NCBI GenBank assembly: GCA_947044405.1
Contig: CAMRHE010000332.1
Span: forward strand, 868,001 to 932,000
Direction of reading: 5' to 3'
From: Leptodactylus fallax
Lineage: Eukaryota > Chordata > Amphibia > Anura > Leptodactylidae
Length of the DNA: 64,000 nt
The position numbers and the translations under genes were made by a program. A model generated the notes under the pieces. That model made no database searches. It was not told where the DNA came from and saw nothing but the letters and a program-made list of their open reading frames with translations. Positions 11,201 to 23,715 of the stretch are shown here, piece after piece. The first letter of the stretch is position 1, and the number at the start of each line of letters is the position of its first letter.

Positions 11201-11928
11201 ATGCTTTTATACAGGTCCTGCCTTTTGATTCTTCACAGATTGTTAAGGACGTTAAAATCTGCAGAAGCATTGTTCAACATCACACAGGGAAGAAGCCATA
11301 TTCATGTCCAGAATGTGGGAAATGTTTTAACCACAAATCAGGTCTTGTGATACATCAGAGAATTCACACAGGGGAGAAGCCATTTTCATGTTCAGAATGT
11401 GGGAAACGTTTTTATAACAAATCAGATCTTGTTAGACATCATAGAATTCATACAGGAGAGAAGCCATATTCATGTTCAGAATGTGGGAAATGTTTTGCCC
11501 AAAAATCAGTCCTTGTTGCACATCGGAGACTTCATACAGGAGAGAAACCATTCTCATGCTTAGAATGTGGGAAATGTTTTTACCAGAAATCACTTCTTGT
11601 TACACATCAGAGAATTCACACAGGAGAGAAGGCATTCTCATGTTCAGACTGTGGGAAATGTTGCAGTGATAAATCAGCTCTTGGTAGACATAAAAAAATT
11701 CACACTGGGGAGAAGCCATTTTCATGTACACAATGTGGGAAACATTTTCATGACAAATCAAATCTTGTCAAACATGAGAGAATTCACACAAAGGAGAAGA
11801 TATTTTCTTGCTTGGAATGTGGGAAATGTTTTTATCAGAAATCATATCTTGTTAGACATCAGAGAATTCACACAGGGGAGAAGCCATTTTCAGGCCCAGA
11901 ATGTGGAAAGTTTTTAAGTTCCACTTGA
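8225..11928 (+). CDS. KRAB-type C2H2 zinc-finger gene A (frameshift in exon 2)
   Basis: Paralogue of gene B and of frog oocyte/gastrula zinc-finger proteins, predicted nuclear DNA-binding. Exons: 8225-8302, 8929-9110, 9190-9313 (KRAB-like, [19 protein letters not shown]), 9397-9491, 9873-9975 and 11057-11928. The last exon has seven complete C2H2 fingers with TGEKP linkers, then a half finger whose first cysteine is glycine. Exon 2 is 182 nt instead of 180, from a change at about 9039-9050, so the frame from the exon-1 ATG is broken. Two routes avoid this. Exons 1 and 3 are both phase 0, so skipping exon 2 restores a 423-aa protein. Alternatively, the ATG at 8988 (A at -3, G at +4) opens a 438-aa frame. 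It lacks two fingers present in B. A functional gene or a young pseudogene are both possible. Confidence 0.75.
8294..8879 (+). repeat. 71-bp intronic minisatellite of gene A
   Basis: Eight full 71-bp units starting at 8294, 8365, 8436 and so on to 8791, with a partial ninth at 8862. The first unit begins inside coding exon 1 (ACTGGAGAG), so each unit carries a copy of the exon end and its donor, GGAGAG then GTGAGA. Each unit also has TTCTTATCTATAG, which resembles a weak acceptor. The same array occurs in genes B, C and D with 8, 20 and 11 units. Confidence 0.95.
10139..10720. repeat. Foldback (long inverted repeat) element in intron 5 of gene A
   Basis: The arm at about 10190-10382 pairs with the reverse complement of about 10447-10690. 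The shared core is GCATTAGTGATCAGACCCC, and outer parts share GGCTCCCAGGCTTGTCT. A poly-A/T spacer lies between. There is no coding potential. It is absent from the matching position in gene B, so it entered unit 1 after the duplication or was lost from unit 2. Confidence 0.7.
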
Positions 11929-12153
11929 GGAAACATTATATAGTGTGAGTAGAAGTTTTCTGTTATGTTTTTTTTTCAGGTAATTTTGCACTACTTTACG
12001 TATTTATGTTCTCTTATATATTTGCATTGGAAGTATTTTATGAATTCTCATTGGACTATTAAAAATGTTTTCAATAACAAGAATGTGATAAAATAATAAT
12101 GGATCATTTACCAGAACCTGATATGATGAGATGATAAGTAATAGATACCACCG

Positions 12154-12159
12154 AATAAA
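12154..12159 (+). promoter_or_regulatory. Candidate polyadenylation signal, gene A
   Basis: An AATAAA lies about 226 bp after the gene A stop, in sequence shared with unit 2 (34707-34712). It is plausible as the 3' end signal, though the region is AT-rich. Confidence 0.35.
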
Positions 12160-13439
12160 GAAACCAGAACAATGTAACACCTTTAATATCTAAGCCCAAG
12201 TAACCATATCAGAATCCTTGGATGGTCCAGTGAAGCCAAGGCCAAGTCAATATAAATCCATTGTTTCTGATCAATCACCTGTACCCTCCAAACATCAGTG
12301 TGATAGTTAGATCTAGGAGGTTTACTTCTGGCTTTGGTGGTACAAGTTTATCCATTCGAGGATCCACTAACATATTACAATCCCCCTTACAAATGACGGC
12401 TGTATCCGGATAGGAGAAATTCCATAAGTCACAATAGGTAAAGTAAATGCTGAACAACACATAGGCCATATCAGAGTAAATACATAACGTTCCTTTGAGT
12501 CTGCCCCAGTTTTTATGGGTCCCCAACAAAGAGAACTGTGTATTAGAAAGGAGACTCATGTAGACTACGTGTGGTGTAGATACATTTTAGGAGCATTGCT
12601 CCCATGACATGTGCTGAACCCCAGTAGTGGAGAGGAGAGGTTTTTCTTGTAAAGATTATGGATTATGAGGACTATGTCATGTATCACGTGATATGGTCGT
12701 GGGTCCCTGTGATAGTCAGCGAGATGGTACAACAGGTCATTTATCATAGCCAATCATCAAACCAAAAGTCCCAGGTGAGGTATCCAAGAAGAAAGCCAGG
12801 ATGCAGAACCATAAACTAAAGCAGACTAAAGTGCAAGGCAGAGTCCAGGAACAGAGCGGGGTCATAAACAAGCAAGTATTATTTATTTCTAGAGCACCAT
12901 TAACCCCATAGTGCTGTACATTATCAAAGGGGCTCACATACATAATATAAAACTACTGTATTTTGAAAAATGTTTGGTGGCAAGAGTTGTGATTTAAAGG
13001 ACAGGGCAGAATTAAAGGTTACCCCAAGGCAGTGGGCATGTGAGACTGGCATAAGTGTGGAGTCTTATCTTTTATTATCTATTAAGTATTATCTTTGATA
13101 GATAGGTCAGGAAGAAGAGGGTGGAAGATGATGAACTGTTTTCTCCATATTGAGTTTGACGAAGTGGGAGGAGAAGACACTCTGGGATGACTCTAGATGG
13201 CAGAGTTGTTGAGCATTACAATGGTACTGAAAACCATGGGACACCGAGTAGGCCCAGGCCAAGGTGTAGATGAAGAAAAGTAGAGGTCCCAGGACTGAGC
13301 CTTGAGAGACACCTACAAAGAGAGGGCACGGTGAGAAGGTGGTGTGTGAGATAGTAATCAAAACGTAATAATCATACAAAGAATATTACAGTTCTATACA
13401 CAAATACTGCCAGAAAATTAAAAGTTGTCCGAAAGTTTA
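12160..13439. other. Duplicated spacer downstream of gene A
   Basis: I see no gene. The sequence is shared with unit 2 (about 34713-36430), where it is interrupted by two insertions (35036-35286 and 35958-36185). Short open frames on either strand have no recognisable domain. Confidence 0.4.
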
Positions 13440-13570
13440 GTTACGCTTTAATGGTTAGCGTTGTCGCCCTGCAGCACTGGGGTCCTTCAAGGACAACATC
13501 TGCAAGGAGTTTGTATGTTCTCTCAATGTTTGATTGGGTTTCTTACCACACTCCAAAGACTTACTGATAG
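13440..13570 (+). repeat. Old SINE remnant
   Basis: The sequence from GGACAACATCTGCAAGGAGT to the CCACACTCCAAAGAC stretch matches the body of the tRNA-type SINE at 35958-36185, without a good tRNA head. The same remnant is present in unit 2 at about 36440-36540, so it predates the duplication. Confidence 0.6.
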
Positions 13571-14099
13571 GTAGAGATGGGCGAACCACTTTGTCATGAG
13601 TCAGGTTCATCCCAAATATCCAAAGAGTTCAGTTTTTAACAAAACCAAAGAAATAGCCGTTAGGTAAAAATGGCCGATGCTAAGAGTTTGACCAGGAAAT
13701 ACAGAGGAGACACATGTGTATTACTCAGATACTGTCTCTGACGTTGTAGCAATATCTGACAGCCTCTCAGCCAAAAGACAGTGGTGGGTGGACCTTACAG
13801 TGCTGATGTCATATGCACTATATAAGGTTGTGCACTCATGACCAGGCTCTAGTTGCTGTACTGGTGGACATACAAATGCATCCAAATTCATCTCAATGCA
13901 TCATATATAGAGGACTAGGAGAATCAAGGAATTACACAAGCAGATTAGTGATACAAATCAATAGATAGAACTAGGAGTGAGGTCATAGCTGTGCTGCAGC
14001 TGCTATATTCCTGCTTTAAATATAAAATGACCTTTCATTGCCAATAATCTAATTTTGTCTGTTGTGCAATAGAGCAGTTTCATCTAAACACAGTCTTTA

Positions 14100-15230
14100 A
14101 ACATAAAAGACAATCCTGTTAGTGAAAAATGTTTTTAGGACTTTTTTGGGCAAGAGTTTATACTTTTTCTTTAAACACATAGCAGCTGCTGTTCTAACAG
14201 CAAAGTGCTTATTTCACCTACGCTAATTTGAAAAAAACCTCTTGTAATTTCATGAATTATGTAATTTCATAATTTCAAATATTTATTGCTTGAGTTTTTT
14301 TTTTTTGCTGTACAAGTGCACATATATACACAATAGTGCAACCTCCACTAATCTAAAAAATATTCTCCTTTATTTAACAGTTTTTCTTGGTGTGTTGTTC
14401 ACCCTATATATAGTCTAGCCTGTACTAATCTGAAAAAAAAAAATTGTTATTTGACCCCTTCTCACCGGTGATATTTTTTTGATTTTTGTTTTTGACTTCC
14501 AAACCTTATAACTTTTTTATTTCTCTGTTCACAGAGCCATATGAGGGCTTAATGTTTGCAGGACAAATTGTTCTTCATAAAGTTACCATTTTTTATTCTG
14601 TACAATGTACTGGGAAGCTGGAAAAAAATTCAGAATTTGAATTGGAATTGGAGAAAAAGTGCATTTATGCAACTTTCTTACGGGCTTCTTTCTTTCACTC
14701 TGCATTCACTGTGCAGCTAAAATGATATGTCACCTATATTCTATGTTTCGGTACGATTCCAGGAATACCAAATATATATAGTTATATTTACATTTTAACC
14801 CCTTAACAAAAATCTAAAACTTTGCAAAAAATTATTTTTTCTTAAAGTCACCATAATTTTTTATCAGAAGCGAAACAGTGAAAAAACGGCAGTTCGTTTG
14901 ATTTTTTTTTCTCACTACGGTGTTCACTGTACGGGAAAAATATTTCATAGGTTTGTGGACCGGGTGTTTTCGGACACAGGCACTCCTAATGTGTATCTGT
15001 TTCACGGTATTTAAGTACTTTTGTAAGTGATCTAGGGAAAGGTGGGGTCATTGAATTTTTAACTTTTTTTATGTCTTTTATTGCATTTATTAGACACCCT
15101 AAGGGTCTTGAACTCCAGGGGGTCTGAACACTAATGCATTGCATTGCAAAATATTGGCAATAATTACGGCAGATATCGGGAAGGAGTTAATATTAGCTGA
15201 CTGACACAGTTCTAGTCTAATACTTATCGA
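14100..15230. other. AT-rich intergenic repeats
   Basis: No gene is supported. From 14470 the sequence resembles a dispersed frog repeat (GAGCCATATGAGGGCTTAAT) also seen at 39140. Around 15060-15150 is a stretch related to the arm of the foldback element at 10.3-10.5 kb. Confidence 0.35.
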
Positions 15231-15239
15231 CCAGGTGAC

Positions 15240-16313
15240 CCTTTTAGTGATTTCAGTAATTTGCTATTTTTCTTCAAATATTTTTTGTTGAAAGTGTGCA
15301 GTAAAATAACTGGAAAAGTAACCAGGGCAGGGGACAGGCAAAAGGAGGTGAAGGAGTATAACACTTGTGCAAGTACTGCTTCTAACAAGAAGAATGTAAT
15401 GGCAACAGCAACACTCCTTCTGATATTGGCAGCCCCACTAGTAGCTGCAGTGATATCGTACTTCCTTAGAATAGAGACGTTTTTGAAAGCAGTGAACCAC
15501 AAATGTTGACTTTGAGTCAGGGTTCTGTGTGTTTGTTGTAACTTGTAATTTGCCATCGTGTCTCTCTGTACTGTCAACCATAGCTTCTTCTTTATCTTTA
15601 CTGACACAAATCCCATCTAGTAGTCATATGGCATCTGCTGAGAGAAATACTCCTCATAGCTTAAGACTTCCTCTTTTTGATGAGTTGAATGAGAACTGCC
15701 ATTGTTTTTTGATGTAGAAATGGAAGACATGAGTGTTGGAGGAGGTAGTAATGGTTGGGAGTGTGCTACTGGTAGTCATGCTGGTTGGGGCACTAGGGGG
15801 AAATCTGTTAGGAGGGCATACAGGAATCCCACTGCCATGATGAGTCACAAAAAAGTAAGGGTGGTGATGACATTATACAATCTGATGATGATTCTATTAC
15901 AAATAAGACTTGGCAAACAGGTCAGGGTGATATCACAGGAATGGTGGTAGCAGAAGCAATAGTAAGAATTCCACCTGACGTGCAGCCCACAACATCCAAC
16001 AGACCTGTCTGGAGTAGATCTAAGGCATGCTTGGGTGGTAGCTCTGGCAGACACTGTAATGGTTTTGGTGTCAGCAGCTACATGCGGTCATCTCTTTGCA
16101 CCCATAGCAGTAGCAAACCACAGATACAATTATCACTTTTAGAAGATAGTCCAACTTTTCCACCTGGCAGGCCAGGCACACTGATTGCACGTCCCAAATT
16201 TTTATTGGAATTTTGTCAATTGCCACTCTGCAAACACAATGTTGATGTGGCATATGCTCCCATACAGGGATAACCAGCAGGATCATCCAGGTTCTTTTCT
16301 GCCTCCCAAGTGG
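15240..16313. pseudogene. BED/hAT leader and chromodomain-like fragments, unit 1 only
   Basis: On the plus strand, about 15714-15850 encodes EVEDMSVGGGSNGWECATGS-type sequence, a relative of the BED/hAT leader at 5.1 and 23.5 kb. On the minus strand, about 16300-16130 encodes a chromodomain-like piece (TTWEAEKNLDDPAGY) homologous to the fragment at 2109-2200. Frames are broken. The stretch 14610-16313 is missing from unit 2, where the flanks join directly near 39213. Confidence 0.55.
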
Positions 16314-16319
16314 TGTTTT

Positions 16320-17727
16320 CATGGTCAGAACAAAGAATCCTTTCCATTTCAGAAGATATCCTAGCTTTTTCAGGTGGCAGGCCAGTCACGTCTCCCTATC
16401 TCATCATCTTCCATTTATTGTACTGCTGCTGATGCTACTCCTAACCACCACTTAGGCAGGCACGTCCAGCAACCTGGTCCATCATATTATGCCTTGCCAC
16501 ACATGTTGCCACAGCTCCCTACCACTAATGACACCAATGATACTACACTGTTGGTATTAAAAAAAACAAAACAAAATAAAACAACAATTTGGAATTCTCA
16601 TTTGCGTAAATTAAGGGATTTGTTATTTTGTTTCTTTTCTTTTTTCTTTTTTTTTTTGAAAAGCCAAAAATTTGTCTCCTAAACCATAAGTTCCTGTAGC
16701 ACTTACAAGTCATCAAATGGGCAAATGACAACCACCTTGTGTGTTTAAGAAAACCATGGGCAAACACCTTTTCCCCTAATAAAGAGGTAATTTTTGGAGC
16801 CTAAATGTGTAAAAGCAAGTGTCATCGCAGTGTATGGTTAAACTCGGAGTTTGTATCCTCTGCTTACCATCCGTTTTTCCATAGACATACATATCACTTT
16901 TACTTTGTCATAACTTCGGCTGTGTTTGCCTTAGAGAGGTAGAAATTGTATAGATAGGTTCCTAGGAGCCCTGTTTTAGGCTAAGGCTGCACGTTGCGGA
17001 AACACTGCTTTTCTTTGTTGCAGATTTTACTGTGTTTTTTTTGGTCAAACCTAGTATTAGTTACAGAAGGAAATGGAAAATATCTAGAAAGCTCTTATAC
17101 TTCTCCCTTCAGCTCAAAAAAATATGAGATAGAGAAATAACCTAGAACAATGGTTCTAGTGCCATATAAAAGAAGAGATATTCAAAGAACATAGATCTAC
17201 CTGTATTATTTCCAGAGATATCATCAGTTAAAAACATGGTTAGGCTTGGGAGCAGCTGTATATGAATAGGCCAGTCCCTATTGTGTTTTAAACCAATATC
17301 TCTAGAAATAATACAGGTAGAATCGTGAGAATCTCATCTTTCCTATGACACCAGAAACATTGTTCTATGTTATATAGTGCCTGAGGTATAACTGCTTGAA
17401 GTGGACCCCAGCTTCAGTTTTCCTGCCCCTTTGTACTCCTAATGAGAAGCTATATACAGATTACAGCTAGCAATAGAGAAAGAAAATAATACAGATTGAG
17501 CAGAAAGATGATTTCAGCACAGGATTTCACAGAAAAGAGACAAAATCATTAAAAAATGATATTCTAAAATGTATTAATATCACAAATGCTGCCAGAAAAT
17601 CAAAGGTTTTTGAAATTTTGGTATGCTTTCCCAAAGATGTGATTTGTATGAGATTTCTGATGAGTAGAAATCTTTACAAATGTCAATCAATGGTATTAGC
17701 AGATCAATCAGCACTTGCCAATTCAAT
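16320..17727. other. Duplicated spacer 3' of the A' finger exon
   Basis: No gene is seen. It matches unit 2 at about 39220-40588. A 57-bp stretch at about 16934-16990 is absent from unit 2; it contains a single copy of sequence tandemly amplified at 61.3-62.1 kb. Confidence 0.4.
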
Positions 17728-18853
<1,126 letters not shown>

Positions 18854-19279
18854 TTAGAATATTTCTAAGTAAAATTACAAAGCATGTAGCAAAATTCAAC
18901 TACTATGATGGTGACAAAACAGATGACAATGTAACAACAGACCTCAGATCGAGGACCAGCAGATGATGATGTTCGGCCACCGGGCTGTTCTCCTCTTCTG
19001 TCTTGCAGCCACCATCTTCCTAGGTCCATGTGTCGCTGCTCCTGTCACCTCTCTCTTTTAGTGAAATACTCAGTGGAGAACCATAAAGGCCCCTGTAAGT
19101 CACTGCTATTAAATAGTGTCGGTCTTACACACTTCCTGACTATATGCACTTCAGCAAAGACAGGACACAGGGGAGTGGCAGCATGACTATGTACATTGTG
19201 AAAAGGGCACTGCTGGGAAAATGGCGCCTCGATCCGAGGCGCTGGAGTCTTAATGCCCATGATCATTAGCCATGGCAGT

Positions 19280-21818
19280 GTAAGGTGCGCGCACAGGGTC
19301 CCCCTGGTCGGACCTGCGAGAGGATGGACGATGGCGCAGAGCAGATAGGCAGTGGCCAACTGACTATATAGGATGTCTCTATAGTAGTTCAGTTTGTCCT
19401 CCCTCTCAGTGGGTGTAAAAAAGGCCCCGATTTTTGATTGGTAGCGAGGGTTTAACATGGTGGAGAGCCAGTAGTCAATGGTGACAATTCGGCTGTCACT
19501 ACGCAAGCAAGTGAGCATGCATTGGGCCATTTGTGCAAGTGACTCGGAGGGACTCCCTGCATCCAGCCACGGTGTGTCTGGGTCATCTGCCTCATCTCCC
19601 TCTTGCTCTTCCAGTTGCTCCTGCTCCTCCTCTCCTGTCACCCGTGTAGAAAAACCACCCATTTCACTACACATTGCTTGTGCTCCAATGTCCTCCTCAT
19701 CCTCCTCCAGTTCAGCCCCGACAGGGCTCATGTGCTCGTGAGATGTAGGCGCCAGTCCCCTGACCAGCCAGATTTACAAGCATCTTTTCCAGGATATGAA
19801 TCAGTGGAATGACATTTTTCATCCCATAGTCCTGGCAACTGACTAACAAAGTGGCCTCCTCAAAGGGAACTAAAAAACGGCAGGTGTCGCGCATGAGCTG
19901 CCACTGGCTAACAAAGTTACACAGGGGACTACCTCTGTCTGCTTGGATCATCAAGAAATCATTTATGGCCTTTCTCTGTTCGTACAGTCGGTCCAACATA
20001 TGGAGGTTTGAATTCCAACAGGTGGAAACATCGCATATCTGCCTATGTTGTGGGAGGCCGTTCTGCTGCTGCAGCTCAAGGAGGGAGTGCTTGGCGGTGA
20101 ACGAGTGGCTGAAGTGTATGCAAAGTTTCCTTGCCATTTTTAGGATGTCTTACAGATGGGTGGAACACTTAAGGAAACGCTTGATAACCAGATTGAACAC
20201 ATGCCCCATGCAGGGCGCATGGTTCAACACTCCTTGAAGCAGCGCCAACACCATGTTCTTCCTGTTGTCGGTCACCATGGTTCTGATCTTAAGTTGTCTT
20301 GGAGAAAGCCAGGATTCAATTTCTTGATTGAGGACACAGAGCAGTTCCTCCGCTGTGTGAGTTTGTTCGCCCAGGCAAACGAGGTGTAGAACAGCGTGAC
20401 ACCGCTGTGCCCTGCACATGTGGTATGCTGGATGAGCACTGTGAATTGTCCCTGCAGTGGATGCTGAGGACACAGTGGAGGATGAGGTGGACATTGTTGC
20501 AGGACCAACGGCTTGAGAATGTGGAGGCGGAAGCTGCGTCACCTGTCCAAGTTGCTGGGGAGTCTGGGCAGGAACCACATTAACCCAGTAGCCCGTAAAG
20601 GACACATATTGTCCTTGACCGTAGTTACAGCTCCACACGTGGGCACTACCGTGCACTTTGGCAGACACCGACAGACTCAAGGACTGACCCACCTTCTGTT
20701 CTACATATTTGTGCAGGGCAGGAACTGCCTTTTTGGCAAAGAAATGACGGCTTGGGACTTTCCACCTCAATTCGGCACAAGCCATCAGTTCTCTGAAAGG
20801 TGCAGAGTCCACCAAGTGGAAAGGGAGGGACTGCAGCACCAGCAACTTGGAAAGGAGAACATTCAGCTTCTGCACCGTTGGATAAGTGCACTCATACTGT
20901 TGTATATTGCTGACACAATGACTGACTAGGAAGAGGAGCATGAGCATCACGACCAGCAGATGATGGGAAGGACACACAGCTTCCTTCGGCTGAGGTGGTG
21001 GAGCCTTGACTGCCTGAAATGGGGTACGTGCCACTGGGTGATGCAGCGTTTACTGCAGCAGGCTGGACTACCACATTGGAGCCACAGTTCTCCCAGGCCA
21101 CTTTATTGTGACGCTGCATATGTTGACGCAGGGCTGTGGTGCCAACATTGACACCCTGGCCACACTTCACGCTCTGCCCACAGATTCCACATATGGCCAT
21201 ATTCACCTCCCCCAGCAGCTTAACAAAACACTGCCACACCGCTGAGTAGGTGATTTTACCCCCAACACTCCGCACTAAACGACTGCTACTGCCACTGCCT
21301 CAATGAACCCCTGCATCACTGCTTTCCGGGCAGGTAGTCACTTGCGACGCTGGTGGTCTACCCAGGGCACATTTGGCTCCTGACCTCCCACTGCTGCCAC
21401 CCTGCTGACTCTGTCGCTGCCTCATGAGCAAGCTGCCACACTCTTCTCTGGATGATGATGAAGCCCCTTTGTCACCCGGCTCCCAACTGCGATCGGCTAC
21501 ATCGTCATCCACTACTGTCTGCAGGTCACTGATGTCCTCCTCAACGGTCTCTGAGACTGGAGCCTGACTGCTCACAACACCAGCTCCCATGCCACTCTCC
21601 TGATCACTTCTTGTCCACCTACTGGAGGAAGCAGCGGACAGTAGCTTCTGGCTGTTCTCTAGTAGCTCCTCGTCACTGTATAGTGAATCTGAGCCCACAG
21701 CATAGAGTACTTCTCTGGCTGAGGGAACAGAAAAGGACAGAGGCAGGTTGAGGACAGGTGAGGGCACAGGGCCTACTGCCAGGCCATACCAACTCTGGGT
21801 TGTGTCTGACAAACCCAC
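19280..21818 (-). pseudogene. hAT transposase with BED finger, multiply broken
   Basis: Reading right to left: an acidic serine-rich leader (21818-21300); a BED finger (CGICGQ, then TTALRQHMQRHNK, about 21190-21090); a transposase core beginning SLPFHLVDSAPFRELMA and KVPSRHFFAKKAVPALHKY (about 20860-20700); the catalytic-type segment TDNRKNM (about 20260); GLPQHRQICDVSTCWNSNLH (about 20060-20000); and MLNPRYQSKIGAFF (about 19450-19410). Pieces lie in different frames, and the C-terminal dimerisation region is not recognisable. It is related to ZBED-type domesticated hAT genes, but its condition marks it as a dead transposon. Confidence 0.8.
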
Positions 21819-22332
21819 CGACTCTTGGCTGGGTGTGTCTGATAATAATAATAATAATAGTCCTTCAATAGTCCCACAATGGGGAAATTCAGTGTGTTAC
21901 AGCAGCAAAGATAAGATAAGCAGATACAAATACAAATACAACATGTACAGGAATGTTCCAAGGTGAGAGGCATTACATTAATAGCAGACAGACAGATAGG
22001 ACGTAGCAGGGGGGGGGGGGATTTAACAGGCAGAGAGATATTTCAGTTCTCTGTATGTAATGATCTCCGCTTAGATGTGACTTGGGATGAAGTGACTGAC
22101 CGAGTCAACCATTCTACAACCATTGGGTTACTGGTCAAGACACGAACGCTAGCTGACACTGGGAGCTCAGGCCTCTGTAAGTGACCCCTGCTGCCATGCT
22201 CCATTACTCTACTGTGACCTCTGCCAGGAACATTTAGGCCTGTGCCCCTCCCCTGTGCATAGCCTGTCCACTTCTCTGTCTGACATACTGTTAGATCAAA
22301 AAAGTAATTGAAAAGGAAATTAATACAGAACA

Positions 22333-22660
22333 AGAAGTCCTGTAATTTTCCACTTTCAAGAGAACGGCAAATAAGCCCCTTATTTGTTTCCCCACTAATA
22401 AACACCTTTAAAAAAGTGTTATAAGAGATAACTGCAGAGATTACTGGATGTGAATTAGGTTTTTTTGCCACTACTGTACTGCAAAATGGTCTGTAATTTC
22501 ATACTTTGAAGAGAATGGTGAAAAAGCTCCTTATTTGTTTCCCCACTAATAAACACCTTTAAAAAGGCGTTATAACAGATAACTGCAGAGATTACTGGAT
22601 AAGAACTCAGTTTTTTTGCAATACTGCACTGCAAAAGGCTTGTAATATTCTACCTTTAAC
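22333..22660. repeat. Tandem duplication, about 158-bp unit
   Basis: Two copies, starting near 22333 and 22491, share CTTATTTGTTTCCCCACTAA and AACTGCAGAGATTACTGGAT, and a third begins and stops near 22640. It lies in the noncoding 5' part of the hAT element. Confidence 0.7.
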
Positions 22661-23087
22661 ACACAGGTATGATCTATTGCAAACCTGCAATGAGCAGCAG
22701 TATAATGGCAGTGAGTGCTGCAATGTGTAGTACGATTGTTGCTATTACCGATGCTGCAACCATCCCAAATGAACCCTGTTCTGCTTCAATACTTTTCTGT
22801 AAATTCCTCACTATCCTTTTCCTACACTTCTAAGGCTCTTTCCCTGATTTTTATAGGGCTGTGACATCACAGGGCGGCTGGCTGCTGATTAGCTGCACGC
22901 ATGGCATTGTGGGTGATCCCGCGTTCCCAGAGTTCCTTGCCCTTTGTCCTAACATTTGTAGCAGCTATTTTATTAAAAAATGCGATTCGATACATCGAAG
23001 CGTGAGGAAATCCGGAATCGAGGCAAATCGAAGATTTCCTGAAATTCAGATCAAATTCTACTTCTTCAGCTTAGATTCGCTCATCTC

Positions 23088-23520
23088 TGATGAAAATGAT
23101 AACCACAATGACCATGTGCTAGGTGTGGATGTGGCCTGTCTATAAAGAAGGTCATAGGAGAAGGAATAGGACAGTCTTGATCACTTTGCCTGTCAGTGCC
23201 ACTTCCAATTCTATTGTGCCAAATTAGTTGTTGATGCCGCTTCATGTGTGTACAGTGGCCAACAAGTGTGCCTGCCCATCCACGGCTACTTTTCTGCTTG
23301 CAGATCTTGTACACAAAAATGATCAGATTCAGTAATTTCATCGTTTTCCCCATTTTTTGTGACTCGTCATGGCAATGGGATTCCTCTATGCTCTCACAAT
23401 TCCCAACAAATTTCCCCTTAGTGCCCGTACCACCGCAACTACCAGTAGCAAACCTGTCACTACTACCTCCACCAATAATCATGTCTTCTACCTCTACCTC
23501 CTTTATATCCAAAAAAAAAC
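23088..23520 (-). pseudogene. BED/hAT leader remnant, second copy
   Basis: Nearly identical to 4738-5165. The leader reads EVEDMIIGGGSSDRFATGS, followed by a BED-like finger (VYKICKQ, then HCTHMKRHQQLIWH). It is cut at its distal end by the terminus of the 19.3-23.1 kb hAT element. No intact gene. Confidence 0.6.
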
Positions 23521-23715
23521 CTGAATCCTGAAATTAGATTTAGCCTTGAAAGTGTAATCTGGCCAATATTAGACTATAACACTCAGTGTTAGCCAGTTTT
23601 TTTTTTTTTTTACTTGCACATTCTAAGTATGGTTAACTAAAAAAAACAAAACCTTAACAAACTGAGTTTTTAATGACTACCACAGGCTGCGTCATTGTTC
23701 TTACCATTAGAATGG

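Larger units (their letters stand above)
19272..23087 (-). mobile_element. hAT transposon (BED-finger type), 3' truncated
   Basis: The minus-strand 5' end lies at about 23087 and begins CAGAGATGAGCGAATC, a hAT-like terminus. Coding remnants follow at 21818-19200. No matching terminus is found near 19271, where unit 1 homology stops, so the 3' end is missing. A noncoding leader at about 21840-23087 contains a TAA-rich stretch and a 158-bp tandem duplication. Extent is inferred from continuity, not from a target-site duplication. Confidence 0.65.

Noticed and set aside
15261..15616. Short open frames on both strands near 15.3-15.6 kb with hydrophobic stretches
   Set aside because: The sequence lies in a repeat-derived segment missing from unit 2, no family is recognisable, and start and length are what chance would give.
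20150..21034. Domesticated ZBED-like host gene
   Set aside because: The BED and core motifs are clear, but frames are broken repeatedly and the dimerisation region is missing, as expected for a dead transposon.
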